Assembly: GCF_947366995.1 (NCBI RefSeq)
Contig: NZ_CANBCC010000009.1
Span: 1 to 64,000 of the forward strand
DNA: 64,000 bases
Origin: an uncultured Aquabacterium sp.
GTDB lineage: Bacteria > Pseudomonadota > Gammaproteobacteria > Burkholderiales > Burkholderiaceae_C
Direction: 5' to 3'
The notes beneath the pieces were generated by a model. The model was not told the DNA's origin. It saw only the letters and a program-made list of their open reading frames with translations, and searched no databases. A program made the translations under genes and the position numbers. This document shows, piece after piece, positions 57,538 through 64,000 of this stretch. Numbering within the stretch: the first letter of the stretch is position 1; every line of letters begins with the position of its first letter.

Positions 57538-57567
57538 TCAAGACCATTGCCCATACTGGAGAATCAA

Positions 57568-57993
57568 ATGGCCATCGAACGCACCCTCTCGATCATCAAG
57601 CCCGACGCCGTCGCCAAGAACGTCATCGGCCAAATCATCGCCCGCTTTGAAGGCGCTGGCCTGAAGGTCGTGGCCGGTAAGCTGGTTCAACTGTCGCGTG
57701 CTGAAGCCGAGCAGTTCTACGCGGTGCACGCCGCCCGTCCCTTCTTCAAGGACCTGGTGGACTTCATGGTCTCCGGCCCCGTGTTCGTGCAAGTGCTGGA
57801 AGGCGAAGGCGCGATCCTGAAGAACCGCGACCTGATGGGCGCCACCGACCCGAAGAAGGCCGAGAAGGGCACCATCCGCGCTGATTTCGCCGACAGCATC
57901 GATGCCAACGCCGTCCACGGTTCCGACGCTGCTGAAACGGCTGCTGTCGAAATCGCTTTCTTCTTCCCCGGCATGAACGTCTACAGCCGCTGA
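57568..57993 (+). CDS. ndk: Nucleoside diphosphate kinase
   Basis: Ndk equalises nucleoside triphosphate pools. The 141-residue protein has [15 protein letters not shown] at the N-terminus and the active-site His117 in [12 protein letters not shown], and ends in [14 protein letters not shown]. The length is exactly typical. ATG 57568 follows a GGAGAA ribosome-binding site. It is upstream of rlmN, pilW, a rodZ-like gene, ispG and hisS, the order found in many gamma- and betaproteobacteria. Confidence 0.98.
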   Translation: MAIERTLSIIKPDAVAKNVIGQIIARFEGAGLKVVAGKLVQLSRAEAEQFYAVHAARPFFKDLVDFMVSGPVFVQVLEGEGAILKNRDLMGATDPKKAEKGTIRADFADSIDANAVHGSDAAETAAVEIAFFFPGMNVYSR

Positions 57994-58023
57994 TCGGCTG
58001 CTGACGTCGCAAGAGGTCTGTTC

Positions 58024-59166
58024 ATGGACGCGGTCAACCTGCTCGATTTCGACCTCGAAGGGTTGACTGCGTTCTGCGAGAAACTGGGTGAGAAGCGCTT
58101 TCGCGCCACCCAGCTCTTTCGCTGGATCCATCAGAAGGGCGCAACCGACTTCGACCAGATGTCGGATCTCGCCAAATCGCTGCGCAGCAAGCTGCAGGGC
58201 ATTGCGACCCTGAAGACCTTGCCTGTCATCAGCGAGCATGTCTCGTCGGACGGCACCATCAAGTGGCTGTTCGATGTCGGCGGCGGCAATGCCGTCGAAA
58301 GCGTGTTCATCCCGGAAGACGATCGCGCCACTCTCTGCATCTCATCGCAAGCGGGTTGTGCGGTCGGCTGCCGTTTCTGCTCCACCGGCCATCAGGGCTT
58401 CAGTCGCAACCTCAGCACCGGCGAGATCATTGCCCAGCTGTGGCATGCCGAGCACGCCTTGCGTCAGCGCTTGGGCACTTCCGAGCGCGTCATCAGCAAC
58501 GTCGTGATGATGGGCATGGGAGAGCCGCTGCAGAACTACAACGCCTTGGTTCCCGCCCTGCGCACCATGCTGGACGACCATGGATACGGTCTGTCGCGGC
58601 GCCGCGTCACGGTCTCCACGTCGGGCGTCGTGCCGATGATCGAGCGCCTGCGCGAGGACTGCCCGGTCGCGCTGGCCGTCTCGTTGCACGCGCCCAACGA
58701 CCCGCTGCGCGACGAGCTGGTTCCCCTCAACCGCAAGTATCCGATCGACGAGCTGCTGGCTGCCTGCAAGGATTACCTCGAGGCGGCCCCGCGCGACTTC
58801 ATCACCTTCGAATATTGCATGCTCGATGGCGTCAACGACAGCGACGAGCACGCGCGCCAGCTGATCGCCCTGGTCAAGGGGCGCATCAACTGCAAGTTCA
58901 ATCTGATTCCCTTCAATCCCTTCCCGGCGTCGGGCCTCAAGCGTTCCGACAACGCCCGCGTGCAGGCCTTCGCGCGCCTGTTGGCCGATGCGGGCATCGT
59001 GACGACCGTCCGCAAGACCCGTGGTGACGACATCGACGCAGCTTGCGGGCAGCTCGCCGGCGAGGTTCAGGACCGCACCCGTGCCCACACCCGCATGTTG
59101 CGCCAGCCAGTCGCCGTGCCGGTGGCCATGCCCGCGCGGGGCGAGCGGCAGCGCTCGGATCGCTGA
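58024..59166 (+). CDS. rlmN: Dual-specificity RNA methyltransferase RlmN
   Basis: RlmN is a radical-SAM enzyme that methylates C2 of A2503 in 23S rRNA and A37 in some tRNAs. The 380-residue protein has the cluster motif C112-x3-C116-x2-C119 (CAVGCRFC) and the catalytic Cys in the C-terminal [30 protein letters not shown] and [17 protein letters not shown] are family segments. It follows ndk by 30 bp and precedes pilW by 54 bp. Confidence 0.97.
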   Translation: MDAVNLLDFDLEGLTAFCEKLGEKRFRATQLFRWIHQKGATDFDQMSDLAKSLRSKLQGIATLKTLPVISEHVSSDGTIKWLFDVGGGNAVESVFIPEDDRATLCISSQAGCAVGCRFCSTGHQGFSRNLSTGEIIAQLWHAEHALRQRLGTSERVISNVVMMGMGEPLQNYNALVPALRTMLDDHGYGLSRRRVTVSTSGVVPMIERLREDCPVALAVSLHAPNDPLRDELVPLNRKYPIDELLAACKDYLEAAPRDFITFEYCMLDGVNDSDEHARQLIALVKGRINCKFNLIPFNPFPASGLKRSDNARVQAFARLLADAGIVTTVRKTRGDDIDAACGQLAGEVQDRTRAHTRMLRQPVAVPVAMPARGERQRSDR

Positions 59167-59220
59167 CAGGGCAGGGTGGCCTTGCGCCTACACTGTCAGC
59201 CCTGTCCAGGAGAACGCTGA

Positions 59221-60060
59221 ATGAGGAATGTTTCTGTGTCCGGGAGCCGGTGGTGTCGCTGGCTCGGCCTGGTGGCAGCCTTGCAGCTGACTGCCTGTGC
59301 CACGGGCGGCGCTCCGTCGAACCGACCGGCCGCGCCGTCTGCCGCCACGCGCGGCGACATCATGACTGCCTCCGACGAAACGGAGGCCCGCAAGCGCGCC
59401 CGCATCCGCCTGGAGCTGGCCGCCACCTACTTCAGTCAGGGGCAGTACACCACCGCGCTCGACGAGGTGAAGCAGGGGCTGTCGATCGACCCGACCCTCA
59501 CGGCTGGTTACGAGATGCGCGCGCTGATCTATGCCGCGATGGGTGACAACACCCGGGCACAGCAGGGCTTCCGTGAAGCTCTGGCGCTGGACGAACGCAA
59601 CGGCAGCGTCCTGCACAACTATGGCTGGTATCTCTGCCAGCAACGGCAATACGCCGCGGCCGATGCCTTGTTCGAGCGTGCGGCGAACCTGCCCCAGTCG
59701 ATCGCCACGAGCAAGACATTGCTGGCCCGCGGTGTGTGCCAGGTGGCGGCGGGGCTGTACCCGGAAGCCGAGAAGACGCTGACCCGGTCGCTCGAGCTCG
59801 ACTCTTCCAACCCGGCGACTTCTTTCAATCTCGCATCGGTGCTGTACCGGCGCGGCGAGCTCGAGCGCGCGCGCTTCCACATTCGCCGCGTGAACGCCAT
59901 TCCAGATCAAGTGACGTCCGAGTCGCTGTGGTTGGCGATCCGCATTGAGCACCGCCTCGGTAACGCGTCGACACGTGACGAGCTGGCGTCGCAGTTGCGC
60001 AGCCGTTTCCCCTCCGCACGCGAAACCACCGCATTGGAACTCGGACGATTTGATGACTGA
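59221..60060 (+). CDS. pilW: Type IV pilus biogenesis/stability lipoprotein PilW (PilF)
   Basis: PilW (PilF in Pseudomonas) is an outer-membrane lipoprotein needed for assembly of the PilQ secretin and pilus stability. The 279-residue protein has a lipoprotein signal with TACA (Cys about residue 24), then at least five TPR units (LAATYFSQGQYTTALDEVKQG, GNNxR-type repeats, SFNLASVLYRRGELERARFHI). It overlaps the next gene by 8 bp. Pilus structural genes are not in this window; position before the rodZ-like gene and ispG matches the conserved order. Confidence 0.93.
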   Translation: MRNVSVSGSRWCRWLGLVAALQLTACATGGAPSNRPAAPSAATRGDIMTASDETEARKRARIRLELAATYFSQGQYTTALDEVKQGLSIDPTLTAGYEMRALIYAAMGDNTRAQQGFREALALDERNGSVLHNYGWYLCQQRQYAAADALFERAANLPQSIATSKTLLARGVCQVAAGLYPEAEKTLTRSLELDSSNPATSFNLASVLYRRGELERARFHIRRVNAIPDQVTSESLWLAIRIEHRLGNASTRDELASQLRSRFPSARETTALELGRFDD

Positions 60061-61030
60061 GCCATCGATTTCTCCCTCGACTCCGCCTCCGACGGGTGAC
60101 GCTCGCGTGGCCGGCGCACGGCTGCAGGCCGCGCGTGAGGCGCAAGGGCTGAGCCTGGACCATCTTGCGGCCTCCTTGAAGGTGACGGAGGCCAAGCTGG
60201 CCGCGCTGGAGCGGGGGGACCTTGACCAGCTCCCCGACGCCAACTTTGCGCGGGCGCTGGCCAAGACCGTGTGCCGTCAGTTGCAGATCGACCCCACACC
60301 GGTGCTGGCCGAATTGCCCGCCAGCCGGATGATCCCGCTCGGCCCGGACCGCGAGCCGCTCAACCAGCCCTTCAAGGAGCGGCGCAGTACCGGCCCGCTC
60401 TTCGATCGTGCTGGCAAGGGGGCAGATTTCGGGGTGCTGCTGTCTGCACGCTGGGTGGCGCCGCTCGTGTTGTTGCTGGCCGCGCTCGTCGTCTACTTGC
60501 TGCCCGAGCAGATCGAGCGGCCATCATGGTGGCCAGCGGCGACGGTTGCTTCCAGCGCGACGTCGGCGCCTGCCGCCACTGTGCAGACAGACCCGTCTGC
60601 CTCGGAGCCGCTGTTCGCGCCGGCTGACGCCGGGGCTGAACCGGCCGCTACGGGCAGCGACCCCGTGCCTGCACCGCTCACGCCGGAGTCGATTGCGCCG
60701 CCACAGATCGCCGCCTCGTCCAGTGAGGTGCCTGCTCCGGCCGCGCCGGCGCCCGAGCCGACCACCGCCCCGACCGCCTTGCCGCCCGAGGGCGCAACTC
60801 TGGTCGGGCTGCGTGCGGTGGAGGACGCCTGGATCGAAGTGCGGGACGCGCGTGGCAAGAAGGTGTTTTCCGGCCGCTTGAAGGCGGGCCAGACGGCCTC
60901 GGTGGACGGCGCCGCGCCGATGCGGTTGCGCATTGGCAACGCCACCCATGTCCAGCTCACTCACAAGGGCCAGCCGGTCGATCTGGCGGCCCACACGCGC
61001 AACAACATTGCGCGCCTCGAATTGCCATGA
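60053..61030 (+). CDS. RodZ-like protein: HTH domain, TM helix, DUF4115
   Basis: The 325-residue protein has an N-terminal cytoplasmic HTH domain ([20 protein letters not shown], about residues 20-39; [18 protein letters not shown]). One membrane helix (about 138-152, [14 protein letters not shown]) and a long Ala/Pro/Ser-rich linker follow, then a DUF4115 domain ([21 protein letters not shown]). This is RodZ architecture; RodZ links MreB to the elongasome in rod-shaped cells, but the sequence is divergent, so I leave the symbol blank. It overlaps pilW by 8 bp and ispG by 4 bp. Confidence 0.88.
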   Translation: MTEPSISPSTPPPTGDARVAGARLQAAREAQGLSLDHLAASLKVTEAKLAALERGDLDQLPDANFARALAKTVCRQLQIDPTPVLAELPASRMIPLGPDREPLNQPFKERRSTGPLFDRAGKGADFGVLLSARWVAPLVLLLAALVVYLLPEQIERPSWWPAATVASSATSAPAATVQTDPSASEPLFAPADAGAEPAATGSDPVPAPLTPESIAPPQIAASSSEVPAPAAPAPEPTTAPTALPPEGATLVGLRAVEDAWIEVRDARGKKVFSGRLKAGQTASVDGAAPMRLRIGNATHVQLTHKGQPVDLAAHTRNNIARLELP

Positions 61031-62301
61031 GCCTTGCCAACTGTTCCCTGATCGATGTGGCCAATCCGGCGCCGCGGCGGTCTCTTCAGGCCCGTGTGGT
61101 TTGGGGATCGCGCGTCGTCACCATTGGCGGTGATGCGCCTGTGCGCGTTCAGTCCATGACGAACACCGACACGGTGGACGTCATCGGTACCGCCATCCAG
61201 GTCAAGGAGCTGGCCCTGGCCGGCTCCGAGATGGTGCGCATCACGGTCAACACGCCGGAAGCCGCCCAGGCCGTGCCGCACGTGCGCGAGCAGCTCGACC
61301 GCATGGGCATCGACGTCCCGCTGGTGGGCGACTTCCACTACAACGGCCACCGCCTGCTGACCGAGTATCCCGCTTGCGCCGAGGCCCTGTCCAAGTACCG
61401 CATCAACCCGGGCAACGTGGGCAAGGGCGACAAGAAAGACCGCCAGTTCGCGCAGATGATCGAAGCGGCGATGCGGTACGACAAGACCGTGCGCATCGGC
61501 GTGAACTGGGGCAGCCTGGACCAGGAGCTGCTGGCCTCGATGATGGACGAGAACGCCCGCAGCGCCGACCCGTGGTCCGCACAGCAGGTGATGTACCAGG
61601 CATTGATCAGCTCGGCGCTGCAGTCCGCCAACCTGGCCGTTGAGCTCGGCATGCGGCCGGAGCAGGTCATCCTGTCGTGCAAGGTCAGTGGCGTGCAGGA
61701 CCTGATCAGCGTCTACCGGGGTCTGGCCGCGCGATGCGATTTCCCGCTGCACCTCGGCCTCACTGAAGCCGGCATGGGCGCCAAAGGCACGGTCGCCTCG
61801 GCGGCGGCGCTTTCCATCCTGCTGCAGGAAGGGATTGGCGACACCATCCGCGTGTCGCTCACGCCGCAGCCGGGTGAGGCCCGCACCCAGGAAGTGGTCG
61901 TCGCGCTCGAAATCCTGCAGGCACTGGGTCTGCGCACCTTCGTGCCCAGCGTCACCGCGTGCCCGGGTTGTGGCCGCACGACCAGCACCGTCTTCCAGGA
62001 GCTGGCCAAGGACATCGACGATTTCCTGCGCGCGCAGATGCCGGTCTGGCGTACGCAATATCCGGGCGTCGAGAACCTCAAGGTCGCCGTGATGGGCTGC
62101 ATCGTCAACGGCCCGGGTGAAAGCAAGCACGCCGACATCGGCATCAGCCTCCCAGGCACCGGCGAGGCTCCTGCTGCGCCGGTTTTCATCGACGGCGAGA
62201 AGGCCCTGACCCTGCGCGGCGAGCGCATCGCCGAAGAGTTCATGGCCCTGGTGCAGAACTACATCGATCGACGTTTCGGCCAGGCCAAGGCCGAGGCCTG
62301 A
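61027..62301 (+). CDS. ispG: 4-hydroxy-3-methylbut-2-enyl diphosphate synthase
   Basis: IspG (GcpE) reduces MEcPP to HMBPP in the MEP isoprenoid pathway, using a [4Fe-4S] cluster. The 424-residue protein has [10 protein letters not shown] and [17 protein letters not shown], which carry the cluster cysteines. It is longer than the enterobacterial form (about 372), as in other betaproteobacteria, and has the MTNTDTVDV signature near the N-terminus. It starts in an ATGA overlap with the rodZ-like gene and is followed by hisS after 29 bp. Confidence 0.97.
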   Translation: MSLANCSLIDVANPAPRRSLQARVVWGSRVVTIGGDAPVRVQSMTNTDTVDVIGTAIQVKELALAGSEMVRITVNTPEAAQAVPHVREQLDRMGIDVPLVGDFHYNGHRLLTEYPACAEALSKYRINPGNVGKGDKKDRQFAQMIEAAMRYDKTVRIGVNWGSLDQELLASMMDENARSADPWSAQQVMYQALISSALQSANLAVELGMRPEQVILSCKVSGVQDLISVYRGLAARCDFPLHLGLTEAGMGAKGTVASAAALSILLQEGIGDTIRVSLTPQPGEARTQEVVVALEILQALGLRTFVPSVTACPGCGRTTSTVFQELAKDIDDFLRAQMPVWRTQYPGVENLKVAVMGCIVNGPGESKHADIGISLPGTGEAPAAPVFIDGEKALTLRGERIAEEFMALVQNYIDRRFGQAKAEA

Positions 62302-62330
62302 TTCCTACAGAACCCCAGAAGAACAAGACC

Positions 62331-63632
62331 ATGGCCGAGATCCTGAAAGCCATCAAAGGCATGAACGACATCCTGCCGCCGGAATCGGCGCGCTGGGAAT
62401 GGCTGGAAGACATCGTGCGGCAGCTGATGCGCCGCTATGGCTTCCAGAACATGCGCACCCCCATCGTCGAGCCCACGCCGCTGTTCGTGCGCGGCCTCGG
62501 CGAGGTGACGGACATCGTCGAAAAGGAGATGTACTCCTTCGAAGACAGCCTCAACGGCGACAAGCTCACGCTGCGCCCCGAAGGCACCGCCGGTGCCGTG
62601 CGCGCCATCAACGAGCACAGCTTTTTGTACGAAGGCGGCAAGCGCCTGTACTACATCGGCCCGATGTTCCGGCACGAGCGCCCGCAGAAGGGCCGCTATC
62701 GCCAGTTCCACCAGGTGGGCGCCGAGGTGCTGGGCTTTGCCGGCCCCGATGTCGACGCCGAGTTGATCCTCATGACGGCCACGCTGTGGCGCGACCTGGG
62801 CCTGGTCGTGGGCCGCGACGTCAAGCTGCAACTCAACAGCCTGGGCCAGCCCGAAGAGCGCAAGGCCCACCGCGAGGCCCTGATCCGCCACCTCGAAGCG
62901 AACGTCGAGCTGCTTGACGAAGACGGCAAGCGCCGCCTGCACAGCAACCCGCTGCGCATCCTGGACACCAAGAACCCGGCGATGCAGCCGGTGGTCGAAG
63001 CGGCACCGCGCCTGCTCGACTTCCTGGGGGAGGCGTCGCTCGCGCACTTCAACGCGGTCAAGGCCGTGCTGGATGCCGCCGGTGTGCCTTACGAGGTCAA
63101 CACGCGCCTGGTGCGCGGCATGGACTACTACAACCTCACCGTGTTCGAATGGGTGACCGATCGCCTCGGCGCACAGGGCACGGTGTGCGGCGGTGGCCGC
63201 TACGACGGCCTGATCGAACAACTGGGCGGCAAGCCGGCGCCGGCCGTAGGCTGGGGCCTTGGCATGGAGCGCCTGCTGCTGTTGCTGGAAGAGGTGGGTG
63301 TGCCTGCTCCGGAAACGGCCCCCGATGCGTTCGCCGTCGTGTTCGCCGGCACGCCGCTGCCCGCCGTGCTGGCCACGCTTGAGGCCCTGCGGGCTGAAGG
63401 CATCGCCGTGGTGCTCAACCCGGCCGGCAAGGACGGCCCGGCCAGCCCCAAGTCCCAATTCAAGAAGGCCGATGCGAGCGGGGCCCGTTTCGCCCTGGTG
63501 TTCGGACCCGACGAAGTTGCGCAGGGCACGGTGTCCGTCAAACCCTTGCGTGACGGCGGCGAGCAACTTCGTCAGCCGCTGAACGACGTCTCGGCCTGGG
63601 CGCCGGCACTGCGCGTCGGTCGCCCCTCATAA
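62331..63632 (+). CDS. hisS: Histidyl-tRNA synthetase
   Basis: HisS charges tRNA-His. The 433-residue class II synthetase has the N-terminal [14 protein letters not shown], motif 2 [19 protein letters not shown], the histidine-A motif [16 protein letters not shown] and [12 protein letters not shown]. The C-terminal anticodon-binding domain is complete. The YfgM-like gene follows after 27 bp. A HisZ regulatory paralogue is unlikely because catalytic motifs are intact. Confidence 0.97.
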   Translation: MAEILKAIKGMNDILPPESARWEWLEDIVRQLMRRYGFQNMRTPIVEPTPLFVRGLGEVTDIVEKEMYSFEDSLNGDKLTLRPEGTAGAVRAINEHSFLYEGGKRLYYIGPMFRHERPQKGRYRQFHQVGAEVLGFAGPDVDAELILMTATLWRDLGLVVGRDVKLQLNSLGQPEERKAHREALIRHLEANVELLDEDGKRRLHSNPLRILDTKNPAMQPVVEAAPRLLDFLGEASLAHFNAVKAVLDAAGVPYEVNTRLVRGMDYYNLTVFEWVTDRLGAQGTVCGGGRYDGLIEQLGGKPAPAVGWGLGMERLLLLLEEVGVPAPETAPDAFAVVFAGTPLPAVLATLEALRAEGIAVVLNPAGKDGPASPKSQFKKADASGARFALVFGPDEVAQGTVSVKPLRDGGEQLRQPLNDVSAWAPALRVGRPS

Positions 63633-63659
63633 TCCGCGCATTCAACACATCACAGACCC

Positions 63660-64000
63660 ATGGCGACTTTCGACCTCGAACAACAGGAACAGCTCGACCA
63701 GTTCAAGCATTTCTGGAAGAAGTACGGCAACCTGATCACCTGGACGCTCGTGCTGGTCCTGGGCGCCTATGCGGCGTGGACGGGATACCTGTACTGGCAG
63801 CAGAAGCGCAGCGCCGCCGCGAGCGGTCTGTACGAAGAGCTCGATCGCGCCGCGGAAGCGCGCCAGGCCGACAAGGTCGCGCAGGCCTTCAAGGACCTGA
63901 AGGCAAACTACGGCGGTACCACGTTCGCCGAGCAGGGTGCCTTGCTGGCCGCCAAGGTGGCTGCCGACAACCAGAAGCTCGACGATGCCAAGGCTGCCCT
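63660..64000 (+). CDS. YfgM-like ancillary translocon protein (partial, cut by window end)
   Basis: Only the first 113 residues are present. The start MATFDLEQQEQLDQFKHFWKK is followed by one membrane segment (about residues 27-47, LITWTLVLVLGAYAAWTGYLY) and a helical region (LYEELDRAAEARQADKVAQA) typical of the TPR domain of YfgM. YfgM associates with SecYEG and periplasmic chaperones. bamB and der normally follow in this order and probably lie beyond the window. Confidence 0.88.
   Translation, partial: MATFDLEQQEQLDQFKHFWKKYGNLITWTLVLVLGAYAAWTGYLYWQQKRSAAASGLYEELDRAAEARQADKVAQAFKDLKANYGGTTFAEQGALLAAKVAADNQKLDDAKAA

Overview
The window is about 64 kb of high-G+C (roughly two-thirds G+C by eye) bacterial chromosome carrying almost only core genes. 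Gene order and protein features point to a betaproteobacterium of the order Burkholderiales, probably near Aquabacterium, Leptothrix, Rubrivivax or the Comamonadaceae. The evidence is a DksA with the betaproteobacterial Cys-poor finger, the block rpmF-plsX-fabHDG-acpP-fabF-rpoE-rseA-mucD-lepA-lepB-rnc-era-recO-pdxJ-acpS-nagZ, a long IspG, glyQS followed by gmhB, and a PEP-CTERM protein. I see no rRNA, tRNA, insertion sequence, prophage or CRISPR array. Genus placement is inference.

Layout. 1-5.9 kb: a DsbC-like thiol:disulfide protein faces a leftward run (Maf pyrophosphatase, RsmI-like methyltransferase, DUF3429 membrane protein, M61 peptidase, DUF3108 protein). 6.0-12.7 kb: yceD, rpmF and the fatty-acid/phospholipid initiation genes. 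12.8-16.8 kb: a two-TM protein of unknown function, then the envelope-stress set rpoE-rseA-mucD, with no rseB between rseA and mucD. 17.1-25.5 kb: lepA-lepB-DUF4845, then rnc-era-recO-pdxJ-acpS-nagZ, partly with overlapping starts and stops. 25.6-26.4 kb: a PEP-CTERM exported protein. 26.5-31.2 kb: RNase E (leftward) and RluC (rightward), diverging from a 715-bp gene-free region. 31.2-33.3 kb: HAD phosphatase, Rieske protein and S49 peptidase. 33.3-35.8 kb: HDOD protein, chalcone-isomerase-like protein and coaX. 35.8-41.5 kb (leftward): His-rich G3E GTPase, dksA, a STAS-domain protein, hslV, hslU. 41.6-48.9 kb: corC-lnt, glyQ-glyS, gmhB and a YgjP-type metalloprotease. 48.9-54.1 kb: metallo-beta-lactamase-fold hydrolase (leftward), aceK, then bamD and rluD diverging. 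54.5-64 kb: scpB-rluB, ndk-rlmN-pilW-rodZ-like-ispG-hisS and the start of a YfgM-like gene cut by the window end.

Functional themes are RNA processing and modification (rne, rnc, rluB, rluC, rluD, rlmN), lipid synthesis, envelope quality control (rpoE, mucD, bamD, lnt, lepB), regulated proteolysis (hslVU, S49, M61) and translation (glyQS, hisS, lepA, rpmF).

Most of the window is ordinary. The points most worth a second look are: a beta-clamp-like QLGLW motif at the N-terminus of the YgjP metalloprotease; a tight DnaA-box cluster with an inverted repeat upstream of lepA; terminator-like hairpins whose T-tracts run into the start codons of lepA and rnc; the His-rich GTPase beside a Cys-depleted DksA; the missing rseB; and an amphipathic, possibly membrane-binding segment in RNase E.
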